Shown here: piece after piece, positions 44,209-52,646 of the stretch
How positions within the stretch are numbered: position 1 is the stretch's first letter
Layout of the letters: every line of letters starts with the position of its first letter
Source: Curvularia sp. ZM96
Taxonomy: Eukaryota > Ascomycota > Dothideomycetes > Pleosporales > Pleosporaceae
NCBI GenBank assembly: GCA_022457065.1
Contig: JAJGBQ010000005.1
Span: 1,178,001-1,242,000 of the forward strand
Length of the DNA: 64,000 nt
Reading direction: 5' to 3'
Translations under genes and position numbers: made by a program
The notes under the pieces: model-generated
What the model was told of the DNA's origin: nothing
What the model saw: the letters and a program-made list of their open reading frames with translations, nothing else
Databases searched by the model: none

Positions 44209-44970
44209 TCACAGCTTCCCCCGAATCTCCACCACCTTCCTTCCCGCCATCTCATACCACGCCATAGGAAAGCTCCTATCCTCCTCTTCCCAAAACCCCT
44301 CTCCTTCCACCCTTCTCCGCCGATACCTCGCCAAACCCTTATGCGTTACCTCCTCCACCTGCGCCCTTTCAGCACTATACCTCGGCCACTTTGCCGCTAG
44401 CGCCTCAAAATCATCGCCAAGTAAGTACGGCACGTGCTTCCTCGCCCGAACAAGCAGGCTCTCGTACGCATCTAGTGTCAGAAACGGTGCGTACACTATC
44501 GTCTGTGGACCTAGCACGCTTTCCGCCTCCCCTAGCTGCGACGCCTCCGGCGTCCGCACAATTTGGATGTCGAGACTACTCAGAAGTGCCTCGTCGTGGC
44601 GCGAGAACGAAGGGTCTTGCGCGTAGAGCTGTATCCGTGTGCCTGAGAGTTGTTGCAGTGTGTCGCGCAGCCCGAGGAAGATGGCGAGTTGTTTCAGTCG
44701 TCGCGTTTGGCCTTTGGTCTCGAAAAGGCTGCCCAGTCCGAGGGAGAGGATTCCGGTAAGTGGTACAAGGCTGGTCTTCTGGGCTGTGCGGAGTCGTGTG
44801 GTGAGGGTTTGGGAGAGGGGAGAGGCATGGTAGAGGGCTTGGTGGGTGAGGAGTTGGTCTAGGAGGAGAGACGCGGTGCGGTTTGTGGAGGACTTTTTGG
44901 TATGCGATTTGGCGTGTGATTTGGTGTTCATGGGGAGATGTGATGATGTGTCGACTATAACGTGCGGCAT
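44209..44970 (-). CDS. SRR1-domain protein
   Basis: One exon, 253 aa. A basic His/Ser/Lys-rich N-terminus precedes the SRR1-like domain: LTGILSLGLGSLFETKGQTRRLKQLAIFLGLRDTL, RIQLYAQDPSFSRHDEALLSSLDIQIVRTPEASQLGEAESVLGPQTIVYAPFLTLDAYESLL. In the family this domain carries the LGxGS loop, the YDP/AQDP strand and a VYAPFL end, as here. SRR1 proteins are linked to heme regulation and circadian or stress signalling in plants and yeast (Ber1), but the biochemical role is not settled. It is the last ordinary gene before the transposon block. Confidence 0.8.
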   Translation of the reverse strand: MPHVIVDTSSHLPMNTKSHAKSHTKKSSTNRTASLLLDQLLTHQALYHASPLSQTLTTRLRTAQKTSLVPLTGILSLGLGSLFETKGQTRRLKQLAIFLGLRDTLQQLSGTRIQLYAQDPSFSRHDEALLSSLDIQIVRTPEASQLGEAESVLGPQTIVYAPFLTLDAYESLLVRARKHVPYLLGDDFEALAAKWPRYSAERAQVEEVTHKGLARYRRRRVEGEGFWEEEDRSFPMAWYEMAGRKVVEIRGKL

Positions 44971-45284
44971 GATGAAGCAGGTAAGAGGTGTCGCTCAATC
45001 GTAGGCGTTTGATTTCTCAACACAAATGGTATGATAGTATGAGATTAAAAAGTAGGTTCTCAAAATGGTAGACACGGAGGTCCGATCAAGAAATACTATC
45101 GCGGATGTCCTGTAAAAGCTTGTGGATATGCTGTTGATACATGTGGAATGCATCATGATACTTTGTTTATATGTCGTTTTCATGATCATCTACTGTTTAC
45201 AAATGTTGTCTTGGATTATGGAAATAAGATCGCTGTTTTCGGTGTTGGGCTCGTAAGCGTTGTTGGTACTGCAAAAGATGAATA
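44971..45284. other. SRR1 upstream region up to transposon
   Basis: About 310 bp between the SRR1 start codon and the TA target of the Fot/pogo element. It must contain the SRR1 promoter. No further feature. Confidence 0.5.
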
Positions 45285-45329
45285 ACGTGCCCCACCAGTC
45301 ACCGGCCGACACCAGTCACCGGCCACCCC
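45285..45329 (+). repeat. Left terminal inverted repeat, 45 bp
   Basis: Identical to the reverse complement of 47068-47112. It contains the 15-mer CACCAGTCACCGGCC twice as a direct repeat, separated by three bases (GAC... join), probably the transposase binding sites. Confidence 0.92.
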
Positions 45330-45409
45330 CATCAGACCCAGCACGACGCTCTGCGCAATTGGTCCACAACAACGTAATAAAATAAGATAAAATTAAGAGA
45401 TACAATCTA

Positions 45410-47031
45410 CTATCTAGCTCTACACGAAGTGCGAGTGTGTCCTTGAATATGGCACTTCGTGCACGTCGGTAGCGCGCGCTGTCGTCGCTGACTGCTCTCA
45501 CCCTGCTCAACCTCCGTGACCACCCTTTCTACCTCTGCAGTAAGCTGCTGAGCCTGCTGAGCCTGGAGCACTCCACCAGAAGCAATATATTGACGCCGCC
45601 GGTCTTGCTTTTGTTGTTGACGCTGGTTAGCTGCACGTAGCTTCCTATTCTCTTCAGCAAGTATAGTTGCTGACTGCATCGCTATTTGACAGCCTTTAAT
45701 AACCTGGCGTAAAAGCTGGCTTGTTGGGCTTTGTGACTGCCGATGGAGTCGCTCCTGAAGAAGCTTCGCCTGCTGCTGAAGCTGAGCTACTGTATGCGGT
45801 GTTTCTGCCTGTATTGTGGCGTTGTCTATAGTTGTCTGTGGTGGAGATGGTGTCCTAACGACAGTAAGCGACGATAGGACACGAGCTGGACAAGAAGGAG
45901 AAGCCCAGTCGCCCGAAAGCCAGCTTGGATATTCTGCTGCGTGAAGACTGTCGGCCGGATCCGTGTATAGACTGCGAGGAAGTCTATCTTATCGACATGG
46001 TGGACGCCTTGACGGGCGAGCTCCTCAACCTCACGTCCGTACGCGCGCTTAAGAGGAGAGAAGCAGCTTACGTCTAGAGGCTGGAGGAGGTGCGACGTAT
46101 GAGGCGGCATACAGAGAGTGATAATCTTGTTCTCAGCGCAGTACTGATCGAACTCTGGCGTGGCGTGGCTACTATGGCCGTCTAGGATAAGAAGTCGATA
46201 GACTCCGGCTGTACGAGCGGCTGTATACTGGTTGAAGTGCTTCGCCCACTCTACGCCAAGCTGATCAGTCGTCTAGCCGTTGTCTGAGACGCCGATAGTC
46301 TAGTCTTGCGGGAGGTCGCGGTACCAGCTACTTTGGTGGACCTTACCAGAGAGGATCACGAACGGTGGTAGGCACCAGCCTGAGGCGCAGATACACTCGA
46401 TCGCTGTCACCCACTCGCGATTGCCTGGCTGGACGACGACTGCTCTGCCGACTCTATCAGCGCTAGTGACTACTTTTGACGTCCCAGCGACGCCCATCGC
46501 GAATCCAGTCTCGTCAAAGTTGTAGATATCCTGATCTAGAACGCCGTACGTCTGACGCGTCTCCTCTACTAGCTTGAACCAGGCTGTAATTACGGCAGGA
46601 TCCTCGCAGTGGGCGCGCTGACTACTAAAGCTTCTACTCCACTTTGTCTGAAGCTCTGGCTGACCTTGGATAAAGCGCGACACCCAGTTCTTGCCGACAG
46701 ATTGTGGAGGTGGATCTTGACCACGCGCAGCGAGTAGAGCGTCTGCCATTCGTCGTACGTTAATAACATGTGGCGGAAAACCGCGTCGATCAAGGTCTAG
46801 GATCCATTGCACAAGAGATTGCTCCTTAGTAGGTAATAGCTTCCGCTTCTGGGCGTTCGCAGCTGCCTTAGGTAGACTACCTTGCAGACGGCGTCGAAGC
46901 GTTGTACGAGGGATAGTATATAACCTAGCAGCACGAGTAGGTGTGGAAATAACGTTTTTCTGAATTGAATCTATGGCAAGATTAAGTCTGCCTTCACGAG
47001 CAGTCTTTATAGAGCGTTGCTGTCGCGGCAT
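45410..47031 (-). pseudogene. Fot/pogo transposase, broken by two stops and one frameshift
   Basis: Start MPRQQRSIKTAREGRL at 47031. The N-terminus is a pogo/Psq helix-turn-helix (ARLYTIPRTTLRRRLQG), then a CENP-B-type DNA-binding domain (LDRRGFPPHVINVRRMADALLAARG, VGKNWVSRFIQGQPEL). The DDE catalytic core shows YNFDETGF, LLILDGHSSHATPEF and PPHTSHLLQPLDVSCF, so all three acidic residues are kept. In-frame TAG codons at 46302-46300 and 46275-46273 each stand where tryptophan is expected. Near 45890 the frame shifts by one base; the text continues in the new frame to a coiled coil (LAEENRKLRAANQRQQQKQ) and a C-terminal zinc knuckle C-x2-C-x4-H-x4-C (CTKCHIQGHTRTSC). Autonomous activity is unlikely. 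Confidence 0.9.
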
Positions 47032-47067
47032 TGTGGTGGTTGTGTAGAGCGTCGGGTCAGGTTGGGT

Positions 47068-47112
47068 GGGGTGGCCGGTGACTGGTGTCGGCCGGTGACT
47101 GGTGGGGCACGT
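47068..47112 (-). repeat. Right terminal inverted repeat, 45 bp
   Basis: Reverse complement of 45285-45329 with no mismatch seen by eye. Same internal pair of direct repeats. Confidence 0.92.
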
Positions 47113-47792
47113 TAATGAGGTTGCTGAGAAATCATACGTCATCGTGCATCCGGGGGCACGGCTCGTGCTTATTTACTGGCCAACGACTTGACTAAAATAG
47201 ATTTTGCGGATAAATTTCTAGATTGACTCTGTTTTAAAATATTAATATATTCAAATATAGAGGTAGACGTTAATATAGAGGTAGATGCAAGCGTAGGCGT
47301 AGGCGTAGACGCAGATAGAGACGTAGAGATACAAAATGTTAGGATAGTAGATATAAAAGTGAGACTAAGTAATGTATTAATTAGTATAATAGAGGCTGGG
47401 TAACTACTCTATAATTTTTATCTAAGTCTAAAAAATGATTCTAAAATATTTCACCAAAATTGTTCACAAAAGGCTGAAGATACTAAGTAATATGAAGAGT
47501 GAGTAAAATAAAGGTTTTATTATGTAAATATAAAGAGTAGAAGCTTGAATGTATAAGCGAGTGTATAGATAAGGTGCGGAGGAGGCCTTGTTCCAGTTCC
47601 CTAAGCTTTTCCACAAATGTTAAAAACTGCTCACAGCACGACAAAGGTGTAGCCAATAGAGAGCCTATATTATGCAGCATGCATAGGATTAAGTGGCCTT
47701 TTCAGCCGTGTAATGCTTTTGCGGTTTGCATAAAGGCTGAGCTCTCGTTAAGGGGGTTGTAGCGCGCATGCTTCCCAATCCAGTGCGTAACG
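47113..47792. other. AT-rich flank of transposon
   Basis: Strongly AT-rich, especially 47190-47560 (TAATATATTCAAATATAG, TTAATTAGTATAATAG). No gene. Composition is unlike the core genes and fits RIP-degraded repeat DNA, but I recognise no parent element. Confidence 0.55.
47266..47331. repeat. Degenerate GTAGRC microsatellite
   Basis: Short imperfect repeats of GTAGAC/GTAGGC/GTAGAT, with GTAGGCGTAGGCGTAGAC at the core, lie inside the AT-rich flank. Confidence 0.6.
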
Positions 47793-48080
47793 TCACGTGA
47801 CTTGGATATGAGATTTAAAGGTCAGCTCTCGGGCCCCCATCGGGTATCCTTCGGCCAGCAAGGCTGAGGACATGTATAGTATAAATGCTCCCATCCGATC
47901 CTTGGGATGAAACCCAAGGATCCGTCTGAATACTATTCTGATATCCTTGCTCTTACCTGCCAATCCTTTCACACATAACCCTGCAAACCAAACCACAGGT
48001 ATGGTTATTAACTGCACTACACACCACGTCCTTAAAGCGAACCCAGATGTGTCAGGCAAAGGAGTAAGTGGCCGATACAT
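47793..48080 (-). CDS. Small membrane-like ORF, possible gene remnant
   Basis: A 95-aa frame with two hydrophobic stretches (TWCVVQLITIPVVWFAGLCV and GAFILYMSSALLAEGY) separated by a basic loop (VFRRILGFHPKDRM). The composition is protein-like but there is no family recognition, no upstream exon and no conserved motif. It could be the relic of a larger membrane-enzyme gene. A hairpin with a 9-bp stem (ATCCTTGGG) and ATGAAA loop lies within it. Confidence 0.3.
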   Translation of the reverse strand: MYRPLTPLPDTSGFALRTWCVVQLITIPVVWFAGLCVKGLAGKSKDIRIVFRRILGFHPKDRMGAFILYMSSALLAEGYPMGARELTFKSHIQVT

Positions 48081-48151
48081 ACAGTTGTGAAGTGGTATCT
48101 AGATGGGTAACGTTTTGAAAGGTTTTAATAGCTTTCGTTACCACCGCATAC

Positions 48152-49722
48152 TTGACATTATTCATTTGCATATCCAATTACCTCTTGGGTGATAGTTCAG
48201 CTATTTCAACCCATGTCGACAAAGTGTTCTTGGATACTCTTCAGCGTCTTGTTAACGGCCACGGCGGATCTGTCACTCATTCGCGATATCCACAACTCAC
48301 GGAACGACATATAAAACTACTCAGTGATACGGTACTTGCTTTCAGTGACCAGCAGGTCATAACGGGTATTGCGATCCTTGTAAGTGGTTTTGTGCAGATA
48401 TTGGGGGGTCTGTCAACCCATCACTGGGCGAACATTGTCAATCTAGCTTGGCTCTCTTCTGTCTCGCATCTCACGACACTGACTATGCTGCGGAAACCCC
48501 TGCAAGATAATAAGCGACGAAGGAATTGGCGGCTGATTGGAATGGCTTTTGTACTTGTTATGCTTGCCTGCGGAATGGGCTCTCTTGGTTATTATTACGA
48601 GCCTGAACATCCAGCATGGTGCTTGTTCCACCCTAATCCTTGGATAACTGAGCTTTCGACACCGCCATATTACAACTCGATATATGTTGGGTGCGCTTTG
48701 ACGGTTCTTTTTCTTAGTTATGTTGTTCGCGTTATTCTCTTATTTCCAAGCGTTCCGGGCTCGATTCAGGGAAGGTTAATCAGATACACAACCTTCGCAG
48801 CCAACTACCTCCAGTCGCAAGATAGTCGAATCCTGGAGTCTACACTTCCGATGCCTGTTCAAGTACTATGGTGCTTATACTATAAGATATGCTGCTCTTT
48901 TTACGTGCTGTGGGTACTGGCTATTGATTTGTACAGTTCAATGCTTTGGGAGGTATGTTATTTCCCTCTAATTTCATGAACTTGACTGACTTGTAATGGA
49001 GATTTCCTGGCTAGGATTCACGCTCGCTTGGGGGACTGTGAGACTTTTTCGAGAGCGGAACTACACAAACCGAGATGATGCAAATGTACGTCAGGAAGAA
49101 GACCGGTGGGGATTTGGGCAGATTCTCCCCATCGTACTTCTTGCGCTCCCTTTTGTGAATCTCTACGAAGCTATAAACGGTATAATCCCCCCTTCTGCCT
49201 CATCTTTATAAGGCTGATTTTTATGATGAAGATAATTCGTCGTCAAGCACCCTTTTGAGGACATCTTCCCCAGCCTTTACGGTTCTCAACCCACTTGCTG
49301 AGGCGCCATTCGACCTTTACTCGACCCCATGGTTCTCGAAAGTAGTCATACTTCAATATGGACTATCAATAACAGTCCTTTGCGATGCTATCTACTTCTT
49401 TTCCTACGACCTGGACAATTGGGACTTGACTTATCAACCTGGAGCTATCATAGCAGACTATACGATTTGGTTCACTATAAACTTTGGTATCATTTGGATT
49501 TTTACCCTCGCCTGTGCAGACTCGGATCTGCACGAAAAGTGGTTTAATTCATCGCTTGGACGTCGTCTTTCTAAAGGGCCCAGCTGCATGGCAGCCTGGG
49601 CTATACTAATTATCCTTCTTATCGGCGCCTCGGTGGCCTACGACATTCAGATGTACACCAATCCCTTTCTTATATGCGTTATATGGAAAAGGTGGTATAA
49701 ATGTCCCACCAAGACATTATAG
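48152..49722 (+). CDS. Fungal multi-pass membrane protein, 5' end missing or unidentified
   Basis: Three open segments join in frame: up to 48952, 49002-49154 and 49213-49722 (introns GTATGT...GGAG and GTGAAT...TAAG; the second is uncertain). The text fits a fungal family of unknown function with the block LSDQQ(V/L)xTGxAIL, here AFSDQQVITGIAILVSGFVQ, followed by HHWANIVNLAWLSSVSHLTTLTMLR. At least seven membrane segments follow, ending AWAILIILLIGASVAYDIQMY. No in-frame ATG exists before about residue 110, so an upstream exon is missing; a good acceptor TTCAG sits at 48200. Either the 5' exon lies unseen upstream or the gene was truncated in this rearranged region. Confidence 0.5.
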
Positions 49723-50675
49723 GCTCGCACCGCAAAACGAGCTAGTTTACCAATTACAGAATACAGCTGTCTCACCCTCCGAAGCTTAAGTTTCATATCA
49801 CTATACATCCGTAGGACGGCTTGAAATCTTATCTGGAGAGGAAGATTCATATTTTGGGCTGATGTAGAACACGTGGATGAAGCGGAAGAGCTGGCGGTGC
49901 AAATGGTGCAGACGAGAAAGAGGGTGCTTGGGGGGAGCATCCAGATATGCTAGCGGCATCAAACAAGCTCGCAGTTACTCTAAAGTCCACGGCTGAAATG
50001 ACGAGGCTGTTTCACTCACGGAAAGTTGCCTTTAAGAAAAGAAGCAGATCTTTGGCCCTTAACGTCCTCAAATATTATCGTCCCTTTGAAGCTCTAAATA
50101 TGTAGTAAATGCGGAACGTAGATATCGAAGTTCAGAGCCACTTTCTTTGGGGCTCGTTGCTTTAAAGCAGCAGGCTTATTGTCTCCCCTAAGTGTAGAGT
50201 GGGTATTTGCGCACGTTTCTGAATCATATCTGACGGTAATGAGCGTGTTTGACGCGAAATGTCGCCACCACAAGCAGGGAGGATGGCCGAGCCGCACTGG
50301 CCACGCTCTTGTGCGAGTGCCGTCTGAGGTTCTAAAGAATGACAATGGAGTATATGTGTGCATAGTTACCACCAAGGACTTCTAGGTGCTCCCGCTCTCT
50401 TCCAAGAGATTCTAGGGCTACTCAATAATTGCCCGCTTAAGCGGGGCTGCAGGGCTGAACATCTCTCAACGCACCGTATTGGCGGGAGAGTGCCGCATCC
50501 ATCTTACTGGTAGACTCAGCGACCACGTCAACAAGGTATGCATAGGTAGCCCGTAGCTGGAAGCGCCAGCAATGCTTATTCAGCATGCTGACTCGATGGA
50601 CGATATGCTGTTGCCTAGACAGAGCAGACTCATAACACCGTTAACTTAACCGGATCGATTTTGCTGTATTTGGAA
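49723..50675. other. Gene-free spacer before HET gene
   Basis: About 950 bp. The frame 50179-50385 shows no domain. No repeat recognised. It should contain the HET gene promoter. Confidence 0.45.
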
Positions 50676-52646
50676 ATGGAATTGCCAACTGACTCTAACA
50701 CGGTCAGAGATGATACGAAATGTTCACTATCAACGCTGCGAGCTCAAGCCGGAAAGCCTCTGCGAGACATCGTTCTCGAGATTTATAAACAACAATGGAA
50801 ACCAAACAACAAGTCACTTGAGTTCCTAAGGAACTTGAGATGTTTTCTCCCCGCCAAGCCTGTTGGTGGAGGACGCCCATTCGAAGACGAACGAGGAGAA
50901 CCTGCAGAGATCTGGCTCAGACCATGTTCGCCAGTTGACGGCTATGTGGCTTTGTCATATCCATGGAAACCATCTTACGGCGAAAATAACACTACGGGCG
51001 GATACCGGATACCAGGACGCGCCGTCGACGTGCGCGACATTGTTCTCGATCGGATGATCCGCTTTATCCGGTACAAACGCGGCTCTCGTGGCATGATACC
51101 CTTTTGGATCGATCAAATCTCAATTGACCAAGAAAATACGCCTAAGAAAGAGAAATACATGCAGTCAATGGATCTGGTATATCACCAATGCACATTCGCC
51201 GTTGGGTATCTGTGGGTTGAAGTCAAGACACAACTTCAAGTGGATCACCTCTCGAACCTGTTGGGCGGTCACATCATTGAAGAAACGGTTGATGGACAGC
51301 CCGCTCCGAAGGAGGGAGTCAGCAAACAAACTTGGCACGAAGTTCTAGACCTCCTGGTTCAGATCACGGACGACGAGTGGTGGAGCAGGGCTTGGATCTT
51401 TCAAGAGGATTACCTTGCTGGGATGAAAATGTGGCTTCTGATTCGGCACGCGCCAGGACTTGACAAGTCACGTGCGGGAAACGAGCTTGGTACTCTCTCG
51501 GGTGAACTCGTCGTCAAATCGGAACAGCTCCGGAGGTACGCAACCTTATTCTGCCTGGCTCTGCATACCCGGGATAGGAGGCAGCTTGTGAGGAATGCTT
51601 GCAACAGAGTACTTCAGAGAGCCGGCAAATACAATATACTCCATAGATACAAGCGTAGCGGCCAACCTGCGATGACCGTCAGGGTCTTTACCGATCTGAG
51701 CAAGCGTGACATAACAGTCCCTTCTGACCTGCTCACAATTGCCGCGAACGTTTGTGGTTATGACGCACGAATCCTGGCAGCAAAGAACACTTCTGAGACG
51801 AGTCTGAGCCTAGCAATGCTCACGCTTTGTATGTCCAATGGAGAGATCATTAGCGACGACGAGGAAGCGGATCGTTACGGAAACATTCTCGACTTCCTAA
51901 GGAACCGTACAATGAGGATTAATGCCCCGTTAGCGGATGGAGCGTTGACCTTTATTAAGCACAGTCGCCTCTCTGTCAGCCATCTTTCGATCACAGGCAT
52001 TCATACAGAAGGAATTCTCTGGCAACTCTCGGACCCAATCCATCCACGACATCTCCGGCAGCGTTCTTACTCGGCTTCCAGTAATCGAAGCCAACGAGAT
52101 CTATTTCGAGACGGTTTGAGCCATTATCAGCGTAGCCGTTTATTTGACCTCATCAAAGTGCTCACTCAGCGAAACAAGCTTCATGGGCACTTAGTCGAGA
52201 ACCTGGAGGCCTATCTGGCAGTTCATGACCGAACGGCCAGGGGTGACGATTGGCCCCCAGGACATGTCATGAACATGATGGCAGCAAACGTGGTGGATGC
52301 CATGGACATTGGAAAATACCTTCAGGTCGCTCGTTTGGTCAACGGTTCGGCTGGGAAGCACAACAGCTGTTACAGTGCAGTATTTGTTAGAGACCGCAAC
52401 GAGATAAAGCGTCCAGGACAAGCGCATGCTTTTACTTCCTGGGCTCGCACAAAAGAGCAGATTCAGAAAGATGTGAAAAACAAAACACTAGCAAAGTATG
52501 TGTCTATAGAAGTCAGCTTTGATGAAAACGAGAAGCACCAAGTCCGGACTCTGAGGAGCAGGGGATGGACGAACGGTCTTTGCTTTTTTGGGGGAGAGAT
52601 CAAGTCCTCATTCGTTCTCGCGTGGCCGAAATCGCTATGTAAGTGA
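50676..52646 (+). CDS. HET-domain protein (heterokaryon incompatibility type)
   Basis: ATG at 50676 gives 656 aa in one exon. The HET domain spans about residues 85-250: GYVALSYPWKPS (motif 1), IPFWIDQISIDQENTPKKEKYMQSMDLVYHQCTFAVGYL (motif 2) and DDEWWSRAWIFQEDYLAG (motif 3). The C-terminal 400 residues are unique helical text with LFDLIKVLTQRNKL and an FVRDRN...WARTKEQIQ part. HET proteins trigger cell death or vegetative incompatibility on nonself recognition in fungi, and this class is abundant in accessory regions. No NACHT, ankyrin or WD40 part is present. A donor GTAAGT at 52639 would permit splicing to an acceptor at 52729, replacing the last two residues by about 15 and ending at 52763. 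Confidence 0.88.
   Translation: MELPTDSNTVRDDTKCSLSTLRAQAGKPLRDIVLEIYKQQWKPNNKSLEFLRNLRCFLPAKPVGGGRPFEDERGEPAEIWLRPCSPVDGYVALSYPWKPSYGENNTTGGYRIPGRAVDVRDIVLDRMIRFIRYKRGSRGMIPFWIDQISIDQENTPKKEKYMQSMDLVYHQCTFAVGYLWVEVKTQLQVDHLSNLLGGHIIEETVDGQPAPKEGVSKQTWHEVLDLLVQITDDEWWSRAWIFQEDYLAGMKMWLLIRHAPGLDKSRAGNELGTLSGELVVKSEQLRRYATLFCLALHTRDRRQLVRNACNRVLQRAGKYNILHRYKRSGQPAMTVRVFTDLSKRDITVPSDLLTIAANVCGYDARILAAKNTSETSLSLAMLTLCMSNGEIISDDEEADRYGNILDFLRNRTMRINAPLADGALTFIKHSRLSVSHLSITGIHTEGILWQLSDPIHPRHLRQRSYSASSNRSQRDLFRDGLSHYQRSRLFDLIKVLTQRNKLHGHLVENLEAYLAVHDRTARGDDWPPGHVMNMMAANVVDAMDIGKYLQVARLVNGSAGKHNSCYSAVFVRDRNEIKRPGQAHAFTSWARTKEQIQKDVKNKTLAKYVSIEVSFDENEKHQVRTLRSRGWTNGLCFFGGEIKSSFVLAWPKSLCK

Larger units (their letters stand above)
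45285..47112 (-). mobile_element. Fot/pogo-type DNA transposon (Tc1/mariner superfamily), 1828 bp
   Basis: The element is flanked by a TA duplication (45283-45284 and 47113-47114). Its ends are perfect inverted repeats of 45 bp, starting ACGTGCCCCACC, with looser similarity beyond. Inside is a single transposase gene on the minus strand. Perfect ends suggest recent insertion or recent cross-mobilisation, although the transposase is broken. Confidence 0.93.
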
